A stretch of DNA of 64,000 nucleotides, taken from the NCBI RefSeq assembly GCF_004366355.1, contig NZ_SODV01000001.1:2728001-2792000 (forward strand). The letters run 5' to 3'. The number at the start of each line of letters is the position of its first letter. The stretch's first letter is position 1. This DNA is from Dinghuibacter silviterrae. GTDB lineage: Bacteria > Bacteroidota > Bacteroidia > Chitinophagales > Chitinophagaceae. Both the position numbers and the translations under genes were made by a program. A model generated the notes under the pieces. The model saw nothing but the letters and a program-made list of their open reading frames with translations, did no database searches and was not told where the DNA came from. Below, one piece after another: positions 28,333 through 36,986 of the stretch.

Positions 28333-29294
28333 ACAAGTTTGTACCGGTGATGATCACCCCGTTCAACCTCAAGGCGAAAGTCGACCTGGAGGCGGTATCG
28401 GTGTTGGTGGAGTTTTACCTGGCGGCCGGTGTCAGGGGTTTTTTTGCCAATTGTCTGTCGAGCGAGATGTACAGCATCAGCGAGGACGAGAGGCTGGAGC
28501 TGACCCGGCACATCGTTCGCCGGGTGCGGGGCCGGGTGCCGGTGGTCGCCACGGGCTCTTTTGGCCTCACGGTCGAGGACAAGGCGGAATTTACCAGGCG
28601 GATCCACGACACCGGGATCGATGCGGTCATCCTGATCACGGGGCACTATGCCAATGTGGAGGACGACGACGCGGTGCTGATGAAGAATTTTGACAAGATG
28701 TTTCGCCTGACGGGGAACATTCCGCTGGGGTTGTATGAATGCCCGGCGCCCTACAAGCGGATCATCACGCCCGGGGTTTTCCGGGCGTTGCTGGATACGG
28801 GCCGGTTGGTGTACCACAAGGACACCTCGATCGACCTGGAAAAGGTCAAGGCCAAACTGGACGTGGCCAGGGACGTGACAAACTTCGAGTTTTACGACGC
28901 GCACACGCCAAACGCCATGTACTCGCTGCAAATGGGCGCCCGGGGGATGTCCTCGATCTCGGGGAACTTCTACCCGGAGGTCCTGGTGTGGATGGTGAAC
29001 AACGCGACCGACCCCGCCCGGCAGGAAGACGTGAAGTGGCTGCAGGGTGAGCTCAGCCGGGTAGATCCCCTGATCCACGTAGCCTATCCCCTTAGCGCCA
29101 AATACTTCCTCCGGAAACGGGGGTTGCCCATACGCACCATCAGCCGGGCGGTGGCCACGGAACTGACCGTCGCCCAGAAAAGGACATTGGATGAGATCTT
29201 TGACTCCTTCCAGGGTTGGTGTGCACGCCTGGGTATTACCCCCGTTCCGGCGGAGGCATTGAGCACGCCGATTCCTTTAGATCCCCCTATTTAA
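28329..29294 (+). CDS. DapA/NanA-family aldolase or dehydratase, first copy
   Basis: Class I aldolase superfamily TIM barrel of 321 residues. The probable Schiff-base lysine is Lys164 in VYHKDTS, and the family Tyr lies in LGLYECP. The protein differs from lysine-pathway DapA: the usual GTTGE loop is replaced by FANCLSSEMYS, which indicates a different substrate carboxylate or hydroxyl pattern. In this cluster it would cleave or dehydrate a 2-keto-3-deoxy sugar acid. It overlaps the FAH gene by ATGA. The specific reaction cannot be read from the sequence. Confidence 0.82.
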   Translation: MNKFVPVMITPFNLKAKVDLEAVSVLVEFYLAAGVRGFFANCLSSEMYSISEDERLELTRHIVRRVRGRVPVVATGSFGLTVEDKAEFTRRIHDTGIDAVILITGHYANVEDDDAVLMKNFDKMFRLTGNIPLGLYECPAPYKRIITPGVFRALLDTGRLVYHKDTSIDLEKVKAKLDVARDVTNFEFYDAHTPNAMYSLQMGARGMSSISGNFYPEVLVWMVNNATDPARQEDVKWLQGELSRVDPLIHVAYPLSAKYFLRKRGLPIRTISRAVATELTVAQKRTLDEIFDSFQGWCARLGITPVPAEALSTPIPLDPPI

Positions 29295-29311
29295 ACCTCA
29301 CTATGTAATCT

Positions 29312-30457
29312 ATGACAGAACTGAAAATGTATTTCCCCGGTAAGCTGGTGATGGGCAAAGGCGCCCTGGAACGGTTAACCGAAGACATCACCGCCTGGAA
29401 TCCCGAACGGGTCCTGGTGGTGACGATATTTCCTTTGTTGCCCCTGTTAAAGGGGCTGATCGATTCCCTGGAAGCCAGGGGCGTGGTGGTCTCCGTGGAT
29501 ACCGGGATTGTGCAGGAACCTACTTTTGCCGACTTCCGCGAACTGATGAGCCGTGCAGCGCCTTTTAACCCGGACGTCGTGATCGGGGCGGGGGGCGGCA
29601 GCGTGCTGGATATTGCCAAGCTCGTCGCGGCGCAAGTGGGGAATCCCCAACCCCTGGAGGCCTATGTGGGCAACGGCCTGCTCCAGGGCCGGTACCGCAA
29701 GCTGGTGTGTCTGCCGGCTACCGCGGGTACGGGTAGCGAAGCCTCTCCCAACGCCATCCTCGTGGATGATACCGATAACCAGAAAAAAGGCATCATCAGC
29801 CCCTACCTGGTACCGGACGTGGTGTATATAGATCCGCTGCTGACCCTGAGCGTACCGCCCGCTGTCACCGCGGCCACGGGGCTGGACGCGTTTACGCATT
29901 GCCTGGAAGCGTACACCAATATTTACGCCCATCCTTTTATCGATATGTACGCGCTCCAGGGGATGAAGCTGATTGCCGAAAACCTGGTCCGCGCGGTCCG
30001 GGACGGGAACGACGTGGACGCCCGGGCGCAACTGATCCTGGGAAGCCTGCTGGGTGGTTTTTGCCTGGGGCCGGTCAACACGGCTGCGGTACACGCCTTG
30101 TCGTATCCGCTGGGGAGCGCGTTCCACCTGGCCCACGGTTTATCCAACGCCCTGTTGCTCCCGCACGTGATGGAGTTCAACCTGGTGGCGGCCCCCCGGC
30201 GCTATGCGGACGTTGCCCTGGCGCTGGGCTGTTCCCGGGCGGCCACGGACGAGGCCACGGCCCGGGCGGGAGTGGGCAAGGTCCGGGCATTGATCCGGGA
30301 CTGCGGGATTCCTTCCCGGCTGGCGGAGGTGGGCGTATCCTCCGCGTCGGTGCCCGACCTGGCCACGGGGGCGATGGAAGTAAAAAGACTACTCAAAAAC
30401 AATCCGCGTCCTGTCGCGTGGCAGGACGCGGTGGACATCTTTAATGCTGCGTTATGA
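29312..30457 (+). CDS. Iron-containing (group III) alcohol dehydrogenase
   Basis: NAD(P)-dependent dehydrogenase with a Rossmann-like N-domain containing AGGGSVLDIAK and a helical metal-binding C-domain. The four metal ligands of the family are present: Asp192 and His196 in DAFTHCLEAY, His261 in AVHALSYPLG, His275 in HLAHGLSN. Length 381 is typical. It probably interconverts an aldehyde or alcohol made in the acid-sugar pathway, for example lactaldehyde, glycolaldehyde or a semialdehyde. The 17-base gap upstream is one of the few non-overlapping joins in this part of the operon, but it has no convincing promoter. Confidence 0.9.
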   Translation: MTELKMYFPGKLVMGKGALERLTEDITAWNPERVLVVTIFPLLPLLKGLIDSLEARGVVVSVDTGIVQEPTFADFRELMSRAAPFNPDVVIGAGGGSVLDIAKLVAAQVGNPQPLEAYVGNGLLQGRYRKLVCLPATAGTGSEASPNAILVDDTDNQKKGIISPYLVPDVVYIDPLLTLSVPPAVTAATGLDAFTHCLEAYTNIYAHPFIDMYALQGMKLIAENLVRAVRDGNDVDARAQLILGSLLGGFCLGPVNTAAVHALSYPLGSAFHLAHGLSNALLLPHVMEFNLVAAPRRYADVALALGCSRAATDEATARAGVGKVRALIRDCGIPSRLAEVGVSSASVPDLATGAMEVKRLLKNNPRPVAWQDAVDIFNAAL

Positions 30458-31359
30458 ACTATTCTGGTGTTGTTGTTCCGGCCATTACACCGCTGGAGGA
30501 GAACGGTCTCCTGGACGAGGCCGCCGTGGAACGTTTGTGGGAACGATTCGAACAATATGGAGTCGACCCCTTTATCCTGGGGACAACCGGTGAGGGGCCA
30601 AGCCTGAGCCTCGCTTTGAAATCGGCGTACATCCGTCTCGCGGGCCGGTTGCAAACGCCCAGGCAACGGTTGTTTGTTGGGATAGGATCGGCCTGTCTGG
30701 AGGATTCGCTGGCACTGGCCTTTAGCGCCTTCGAGGCGGGTGCGGACGCGGTGGTGTCGACGCTGCCGTCCTACTACGCGCTGGAGGTGGACGACATGCG
30801 GGCGTATTTCCTTGCGCTCGCAGACCGCGTGGGTGGCCCCTTATTTATCTACAACATCCCGTCGACGACGCACATGTCGATTCCACTGTCCCTGGTGGAC
30901 GAACTTTCCGGTCACCCGAATATCGTGGGTATGAAGGATTCCGAACGGGGGGAGGAACGGCTGTTTGAGGCGCTGCGGCGAAAACCCGAAGGCTTTTGCC
31001 ACCTCCTGGGCTGGTCGGCCAGGTCGGCCCTGGCCCTGGAGCTGGGGAGCAACGGGCTCGTGCCCAGCAGCGCCAACCTCAGCCCCCGTTTGTACCGGGC
31101 ATTGTACGAAGCGGCGCGGGCGGGGCAGACAGAAGAGGCGGCGCGGCTCCAAAAGGTATCCGACGCGCTCGGGGAAGTGTATCAGAAGGGACGCAGTCTC
31201 GGAGCGTCGCTCGCGGCGATGAAGGCGATACTGGCCGCCAAAGGCATTTGCGGCCCGCAAATGGCGCCGCCATTGAGAGCGATGGCGCCGCCAGTCGGCG
31301 CGGCTTCGCCGCTGGTGCTCTCACAAAAAGACATAGACCTGATCAACGAATGGATATGA
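30454..31359 (+). CDS. DapA-family aldolase, second copy with classic GTTGE loop
   Basis: A second class I aldolase superfamily member of 301 residues, clearly divergent from the one at 28329. It has ILGTTGEGPSLS, the Tyr in FIYNIPSTTHMS and probable Schiff-base Lys161 in VGMKDSERG. This set is typical of the 2-keto-3-deoxygluconate aldolase/DapA-like group, so pyruvate plus an aldehyde is the likely product pair. The C-terminus has an Ala/Pro-rich insert at about residues 268-286 (PQMAPPLRAMAPPVGAA), another GC-rich insert of the kind found throughout this window. It overlaps both neighbours by ATGA. Confidence 0.85.
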   Translation: MNYSGVVVPAITPLEENGLLDEAAVERLWERFEQYGVDPFILGTTGEGPSLSLALKSAYIRLAGRLQTPRQRLFVGIGSACLEDSLALAFSAFEAGADAVVSTLPSYYALEVDDMRAYFLALADRVGGPLFIYNIPSTTHMSIPLSLVDELSGHPNIVGMKDSERGEERLFEALRRKPEGFCHLLGWSARSALALELGSNGLVPSSANLSPRLYRALYEAARAGQTEEAARLQKVSDALGEVYQKGRSLGASLAAMKAILAAKGICGPQMAPPLRAMAPPVGAASPLVLSQKDIDLINEWI

Positions 31360-32393
31360 ACCCAAGACCAATTCTAGGCATTACGATGGGCGACCCCGCG
31401 GGCATCGGCCCGGAGATCGCCGTCAAGGCCCTGTTACAACCCGGGGTGTATGCGCGCTGCCGGCCCCTGCTGGTGGGCGACGCGGGGGTGATCGAACGCA
31501 TCACCCGCCACCTTCGGCTGCCGGCCACGATCCGGCCGGTCCACGCGGTAAGTGAAGCGCGGTACAACGAAGGCACCATCGACGTTTTGGACATGCAGAC
31601 CGTCCCCAACAAGGACCTCCCCTGGGGTGAGATCAGCGCGGAATCCGGGCACGCCTCTTTCGAAGCAGTGCGCGAGGTGATCGCGCTGGCGATGAAAGGC
31701 GCGGTAGACGCCACCGTGACCGGGCCCATCCACAAAAAAGCCATCAACGAAGCCGGGCATCACTTTGCCGGGCATACGGAAATCTATGCGCACTTTACCC
31801 ACACGGCCAGGTATGGGATGTTGCTGGTGGAGGAACACCTCCGGGTTATCCACGTGTCGACCCATGTATCACTCCGCCAGGCCTGCGACCTTGTCACAAA
31901 GGAGCGGGTGCTGGAAGTGATCGAACTCCTGGATAAGGGGCTTAGAAGCCTGGGGATAGAAGACCGCAGGATCGGCGTGGCGGGGTTGAACCCACACGCG
32001 GGGGACTCCGGGCTTTTTGGAACGGAAGACGACGGAGAGATCCTGCCGGCGGTAAAAACCGCGCAGGAACGAGGTTTTGACGTCGAAGGACCGGTCCCGC
32101 CGGATACCCTGTTTGCCAAAGCCGCTACCGGCTATTACGGTGGCGTCGTCGCCATGTACCACGACCAGGGACATATCCCCTTCAAACTCTCGGGTTTTAC
32201 CTGGAACGCCAAAGCGGGAAGGATGGACAGCGTCAAGGGGGTCAACATCACCCTTGGGTTGCCCATTATCCGGACCTCGGTCGACCACGGCACGGCCTTC
32301 GAGATCGCCGGCAAAGGAATCGCCAGCCCCGACGCGATGTCGCTGGCAATCGATGCCGCCATTCAATTACACGTAAATAAGAACACGATATGA
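31356..32393 (+). CDS. PdxA2-like 4-phospho-D-threonate/D-erythronate dehydrogenase
   Basis: Member of the PdxA family of metal-dependent, NAD-linked oxidative decarboxylases, with GITMGDPAGIGPEI, TGPIHKKAINEAG, FAGHTEIYAHF and AMYHDQGHIPFK, including the metal-binding histidines. When next to a DUF1537 kinase, as here, the established role is catabolic: oxidation of 4-phospho-D-threonate or D-erythronate to dihydroxyacetone phosphate and CO2, rather than vitamin B6 synthesis. The start at 31356 gives the ATGA overlap; an ATG at 31350 would add Met-Asp. The stop overlaps the kinase start (ATGA). Confidence 0.88.
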   Translation: MNPRPILGITMGDPAGIGPEIAVKALLQPGVYARCRPLLVGDAGVIERITRHLRLPATIRPVHAVSEARYNEGTIDVLDMQTVPNKDLPWGEISAESGHASFEAVREVIALAMKGAVDATVTGPIHKKAINEAGHHFAGHTEIYAHFTHTARYGMLLVEEHLRVIHVSTHVSLRQACDLVTKERVLEVIELLDKGLRSLGIEDRRIGVAGLNPHAGDSGLFGTEDDGEILPAVKTAQERGFDVEGPVPPDTLFAKAATGYYGGVVAMYHDQGHIPFKLSGFTWNAKAGRMDSVKGVNITLGLPIIRTSVDHGTAFEIAGKGIASPDAMSLAIDAAIQLHVNKNTI

Positions 32394-33529
32394 TTGCTGT
32401 CATTGCCGACGATTTTACGGGTGCTGCGGAACTGGGAGGGGTTGCCCTCCGGTATGACCTGTCGGTGGAAATCCATACCGAAGTCAATCCCGCCTGCAAG
32501 GCGGACGTCCTGATCATTGCTTCCGATACCCGGGCGATGAACGAAGAGGATGCGATGCACGAGATGAAGCGCATCACCGAGGCCGTGGCTCCCCTGAGAC
32601 CCCAGTTGATCTTTAAAAAAGTAGACTCCGTCCTGAGGGGGCATGTCGCCGCCGAAATGGAGGTGCAGATGAGGGTGCTGGGTTTTTCAAAGGCCCTCCT
32701 GGTGCCGGCGAATCCCGTGCTGGGCAGGACCATCCGGAACGGTTTGTACTACCTGCAGGGACAACCCATCCACCACAGCGGGTTTTCCCAAGACCCCGAA
32801 TACGCCATTACGAGCGCGCGCATCCACGATATGCTGCGTATCCCGGAGGGAAAGATCCCGGTCCGGAAGCTGAGCGACGACCTGCCCCTTACGGGGATTG
32901 TCGTGGGCGAGGCGGAGATCGCTTCCGACCTCCAGGACTGGGCCAGGCGCATCGACGGTGAAACGCTCGTGGCGGGTGCCTCGGGCTTTTTTGCCGCGGT
33001 GCTCGACAGCCTGCATGTCCGGGGCGTGGCGGATACGCATTACCGTGAGCCGGCCGGCAAACCCTGTCTGTTTGTCTGCGGCAGCGCCTACGCCCAAAGC
33101 CTGGAGACCATCCGTACCCTGGAAGAACGGGGCGGCCCCGTGAGCTATATGCCCCTGTCCCTGGCCAGCACGGAGGACCTGGACAGCCTGGAAGACTGGG
33201 TGGAGGAAGTTCGCGAGCTGATTGAAGAATTTGGTGTCGCGATCATCGCCATCCGTGGCGGAGAAACCCACCTGGTATCCCCGTCCGCCCTTCGGGAAAG
33301 GACTGCGCTCCTCGTCCAACAGGTGTGCGCCCGGGAAAGCATCCGTGAATTGTTTATTGAAGGAGGCTCCACCGCCCGGACGATCCTGGAGCGCCTGGAC
33401 CTTCAAACCTTTGTCCCCGTCGAAGAAAAGGCCGCGGGGGTCATCCGCATGCGCATGCCCGAACACCCCGGGCTGCACGTTACCGTAAAGCCGGGCAGCT
33501 ACAGCTGGCCCGCCTTGTCCATGCTCTAA
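32390..33529 (+). CDS. Four-carbon acid sugar kinase family protein (DUF1537)
   Basis: ATP-dependent kinase of the DUF1537 family, 379 residues. N-terminal motif IADDFTGAAELGG, then KKVDSVLRGH, and a C-terminal nucleotide-binding region with IEGGSTARTIL. Known members phosphorylate D-threonate, D-erythronate (partner PdxA2) or 3-oxo-isoapionate from D-apiose. Coupling to the PdxA2-like gene favours threonate or erythronate, while the GH140 gene upstream in the same operon makes an apiose-derived acid a real alternative. It is followed after 12 bases by an SSS symporter, the likely importer. Confidence 0.88.
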   Translation: MIAVIADDFTGAAELGGVALRYDLSVEIHTEVNPACKADVLIIASDTRAMNEEDAMHEMKRITEAVAPLRPQLIFKKVDSVLRGHVAAEMEVQMRVLGFSKALLVPANPVLGRTIRNGLYYLQGQPIHHSGFSQDPEYAITSARIHDMLRIPEGKIPVRKLSDDLPLTGIVVGEAEIASDLQDWARRIDGETLVAGASGFFAAVLDSLHVRGVADTHYREPAGKPCLFVCGSAYAQSLETIRTLEERGGPVSYMPLSLASTEDLDSLEDWVEEVRELIEEFGVAIIAIRGGETHLVSPSALRERTALLVQQVCARESIRELFIEGGSTARTILERLDLQTFVPVEEKAAGVIRMRMPEHPGLHVTVKPGSYSWPALSML

Positions 33530-33541
33530 GTTGCTTGTTTC

Positions 33542-35077
33542 ATGAATCGATTGCACACGCCAGACATATTGATTATTGCCGTTTTTTTATCGGTTACCCT
33601 GTTTTTCGGATTCCGCTTCCTGCGAAAAAAACAGTCTACCGAATCCTATTTCCTTGCCAGGGGCAAGGTGCCCGCCTGGGCCATCGGGATATCCCTCCTC
33701 TCCACCCTGATCTCCAGCGTGACGTTTCTGGCCTATCCGGGCGAGGGGTATTCTTCCAACTGGATCCTCCTGGTACAGGGGCTGATGGGGCCCGTGGTCC
33801 TTTTTGCGATGATCTGGTTTATCGTGCCCCTGTACCGGCGGGTGATCGGGCTGAGCACCTATGAATATTTTGAAAAAAGGTTCGGCCGTTTTGCCCGTTA
33901 TTACAGCTCGCTGGCCTTTGTCTTCCGGCAGTTCTCCGCCATGGGGACCATTTTTTATCTCCTGGCGCTGGCGCTGGCGGGGATGACCGGGCTGAATACA
34001 ACGGTGATGATCCTCGTCATCGGCGTGCTCATCATGGTCATCAACCTGCTGGGCGGTATGGAGGCGGTCATCTGGCTCGACGTCGTCCAGGGATTTTTGT
34101 TGTTTGCCAGCGGAATCGTCTGTCTTTGCCTGGTGCTTTGGTCTGTCGAGGGCGGCCTTCCCGGTGCCTGGAAGATAGCCCACGCCGCGGGGCGTACGGG
34201 TTTCGGACCTTTTGACTGGAACTTTACGCGTCTGACCTTTTGGGTCATGGCCATCAATGGTATCTTTTATGCTGTGCAAAAATACGGCGCCGACCAGACG
34301 GTCGTCCAGCGTTACCTCACGGCCAGGACGGACAAGGCCGCCCTGCGCGCCACCATCCTGGGCATGTGTCTTACGGTGCCCATCTGGACGCTCTTTATGT
34401 TTATCGGTACCGCCCTTTTCGTGTTCTACCAGCAACACCCGGCAGGCGTACCCGCGAAAGCCGATTCGGTTTTTCCTTATTTTATCATGACCCGTTTGCC
34501 CGTGGGCGTCGTAGGCTTTGTCATCAGCGCCATGGTGTCCGCCGGCATCTGCTCGATGAGCGCCGACTTGAATTCCCTGGCCGCCGTGGCGGTGGAAGAC
34601 TATTATAAGGCCGCCCGTCCAGGGCGCACCGACCACCACTACCTCGTGGCAGGGCGGGGGATGATCATCCTTTCCGGTGTGATCTCTATCCTCGTCGCAC
34701 TTTGTTATGTCGGGATGGGGGACAAGGGCGTGCTCGGCATCGTATTTACGCTCTATGCCGTTTTCTCCGGCGGGATCGCGGGAATCTTTCTCCTCGGTTT
34801 GTTTAGCCCCCGCGCCAATGCCCAGGGCATGACGGTCGCCATCATCGCCTGTATCCTGTTTACCGCGTATGCCGTCCTCACGTCCACCCGGATCGGGGCG
34901 GACAACCACCTCCTGCTGGACCTGGGGACGTATAATTTCACCCAACACAAACTTATGCTCGGTGTGTATAGTCACCTGGTCATTCTCGTGGTGGGGTATG
35001 GGGCCAGTTTGTTCTGGCCGTATTCCGTGCCCGACCGGCAACTTCTTTTTTTGAGGAAAAGGAGGGCGCATGCGTAA
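33542..35077 (+). CDS. Sodium:solute symporter family transporter, first copy
   Basis: Inner-membrane SSS/LeuT-fold transporter of 511 residues with about 13 hydrophobic segments. Family marks are SYFLARGKVPAWAIGISLLS near the N-terminus and SAGICSMSADLNSLAAVAVEDYY in the middle. It probably imports a mono- or disaccharide or sugar acid released in the periplasm. The position right after the acid-sugar genes suggests the substrate of that pathway. The last 8 bases overlap the next gene, whose start has an AAAAGGAGGG sequence just upstream. Confidence 0.9.
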   Translation: MNRLHTPDILIIAVFLSVTLFFGFRFLRKKQSTESYFLARGKVPAWAIGISLLSTLISSVTFLAYPGEGYSSNWILLVQGLMGPVVLFAMIWFIVPLYRRVIGLSTYEYFEKRFGRFARYYSSLAFVFRQFSAMGTIFYLLALALAGMTGLNTTVMILVIGVLIMVINLLGGMEAVIWLDVVQGFLLFASGIVCLCLVLWSVEGGLPGAWKIAHAAGRTGFGPFDWNFTRLTFWVMAINGIFYAVQKYGADQTVVQRYLTARTDKAALRATILGMCLTVPIWTLFMFIGTALFVFYQQHPAGVPAKADSVFPYFIMTRLPVGVVGFVISAMVSAGICSMSADLNSLAAVAVEDYYKAARPGRTDHHYLVAGRGMIILSGVISILVALCYVGMGDKGVLGIVFTLYAVFSGGIAGIFLLGLFSPRANAQGMTVAIIACILFTAYAVLTSTRIGADNHLLLDLGTYNFTQHKLMLGVYSHLVILVVGYGASLFWPYSVPDRQLLFLRKRRAHA

Positions 35078-36983
35078 GCTCCTTTTTGCCCTCGCGGTGG
35101 TGCTGCCGCTGTGCGGCGCAGCCGGGTCGCCCGTGGCGCTTCCCCGCGACGGCGCGCCCGGCCCCCTGGTCCTTTGGGTCGCCCCCGGCGGCTCCGACGC
35201 CAACCCCGGTACGGAAGCCGCGCCCCTGGCCACGGTGGCCGCCGCGCTCCGCAAGGCCCGGGAGTGCCGCCGCTTAAACCAGGCCCCGGATGGGGTGGAC
35301 ATCCGCGTAAAAGGCGGCGACTACCCGCTGGACGAACCCCTCTTTATCCGCCCGGAGGACTCGGGTACGCCTTCCGCTCCGACGGTGATCGAGGCTGCGC
35401 CCGGGGAACACCCGGTCATTAGCGGCGGGGTCCGCCTTGAAGGGTGGCGGCCTGCCAACCTAAATGGCTCACCGGTGGCCGACCCAGATGGAGCGCCGGT
35501 GGCCGACCCAAAAGACGCGCCGAAGGCCGCCCGCGGCCACCTATGGGTCGCTGACGCCCCGCTCGATTTCCGCCAGCTCTACGTCAATGGCGTAAAGGCT
35601 GTCCGTGCGCGAACGCCCAACACGGACGATGCAATGCCCCGCATCCTGTCGGTCAATAAGGCATTACGCACCATCCGTATACCGCTTCCCCCCGGGGGGC
35701 TGCCCGCCCAACCGGACGGCATGGAACTGGTCATCCACCAGATGTGGGCCATCGCCAACCTCCGCGTGAAAACCATCACCGTCGACGGTCAGTCTGCCAT
35801 CCTTACGTTTAAAGAGCCCGAGAGCCGCATCGAAATGCAACATCCCTGGCCGGCGCCGGTGATGGATAGCCTGCATAAGGTGAATGGGAACTCGGCGTTT
35901 TACCTCGTCAACAGCGCCGCCTTTTTGGATACCCCGGGGGAGTGGTTTGCGTCGCACGGCAAGGTATACTACTGGCCACGGACGGGCGAGGACATGCGCA
36001 ATGCACAGGTCGTCGCCCCCGCCCTGGAAACGTTGGTACGCATTCTTGGAACCGTAGATCGCCCCGTCTCCTACGTGTATATAAAAGGCCTGCACTTCGT
36101 CTATACCACCTGGATGCGCCCCTCCCGGATGGGCCACGTCCCCCTGCAAGCGGGGATGTACCTCCTGGACGCCTACAAGCTCAAGCCCGCCGGAACCCCG
36201 GAGAAAAAGGGTCTCGAAAACCAGGCCTGGATCGGCCGCCCGCCCGCCGCCGTGTCGGTGGTGTATGCCAACCACGTCGGGTTCGACGGCTGCCGTTTCG
36301 GGGAACTGGCCAGCAGCGGCCTCGACCTGGAACGGGGGACCCACGACAATATCGTCAAGGGCTGTGTGTTTAGCGACATCGGCGGGACCGGTTACCAGGA
36401 GGGCGTATACAGCGACGAAGGGTTTGAAACCCACTTGCCCTACCAGCCCTCGGACGTACGCGACATCTGTACCCGGGATACGGTCATGGATAACCTCGTC
36501 GACAACTGCGGGAACGAAGACTGGGGATGCGTGGGGATCAGCGAGGGGTATGTCCGGGAGGCCTGCATCACACACAACGAGGTCCGGAACGTACCCTATT
36601 CCGGCATCTGTGTGGGCTGGGGCTGGACAAAACTTCCCAACGCGATGTACGGGAACAGGATCATCGCCAACTACGTGCACCACTACGCCACGCACATGTA
36701 CGACGTGGGGGGTATTTATACCTTGTCCGCCCAGCCGGGAACGCTGATCGAAGACAACCGCGTGGACGACATCCTGCACCCGGCGTATGTACACGACCCC
36801 GGGCACTGGTTCTATTTTTACTTTGACGAAGGATCGTCCTTTATCACCATACAACACAACTGGTGTCCCGAGGCGAAGTTTATGCGGAACAGCAACGGAC
36901 CCGGCAATACCTGGGAAGACAACGGCCCGGCAGTGGCCGATACCATCCAACAAAACGCGGGTCTGGAGCCCGCCTATCGATAG
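35070..36983 (+). CDS. Right-handed parallel beta-helix protein, secreted, probably polysaccharide-active
   Basis: Signal peptide at residues 1-19, then a DUF1565-like start (LWVAPGGSDANPGTEAAPLATVAAALRKA cut here in sense) and coils typical of pectate-lyase or inverting-GH beta-helices (VYIKGLHFVYT, NHVGFDGCRFGELASSGLDL, VDNCGNEDWGCVGI, GGIYTLSAQPGTLIEDNRV). Length is 637. It could be a lyase, a GH28/GH141-like hydrolase or a binding protein; no signature decides this. An insert with two near-identical PVADP segments lies around residues 130-150. A strong Shine-Dalgarno-like AAGGAGGG precedes the start, which is unusual for this phylum. Confidence 0.8.
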   Translation: MRKLLFALAVVLPLCGAAGSPVALPRDGAPGPLVLWVAPGGSDANPGTEAAPLATVAAALRKARECRRLNQAPDGVDIRVKGGDYPLDEPLFIRPEDSGTPSAPTVIEAAPGEHPVISGGVRLEGWRPANLNGSPVADPDGAPVADPKDAPKAARGHLWVADAPLDFRQLYVNGVKAVRARTPNTDDAMPRILSVNKALRTIRIPLPPGGLPAQPDGMELVIHQMWAIANLRVKTITVDGQSAILTFKEPESRIEMQHPWPAPVMDSLHKVNGNSAFYLVNSAAFLDTPGEWFASHGKVYYWPRTGEDMRNAQVVAPALETLVRILGTVDRPVSYVYIKGLHFVYTTWMRPSRMGHVPLQAGMYLLDAYKLKPAGTPEKKGLENQAWIGRPPAAVSVVYANHVGFDGCRFGELASSGLDLERGTHDNIVKGCVFSDIGGTGYQEGVYSDEGFETHLPYQPSDVRDICTRDTVMDNLVDNCGNEDWGCVGISEGYVREACITHNEVRNVPYSGICVGWGWTKLPNAMYGNRIIANYVHHYATHMYDVGGIYTLSAQPGTLIEDNRVDDILHPAYVHDPGHWFYFYFDEGSSFITIQHNWCPEAKFMRNSNGPGNTWEDNGPAVADTIQQNAGLEPAYR

Positions 36984-36986
36984 ACT

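Noticed and set aside
28329-31359. Lysine-pathway dihydrodipicolinate synthases
   Set aside because: Two divergent copies in a sugar operon, one lacking the normal GTTGE loop.
31356-32393. Vitamin B6 biosynthesis PdxA
   Set aside because: Coupled to a DUF1537 kinase within a catabolic operon, which fits the PdxA2 role better.
33587-35302. 571-codon - strand ORF opposite the SSS symporter
   Set aside because: Product is rich in His, Asp, Gly and Arg without domains, as expected for the complement of a membrane protein gene.
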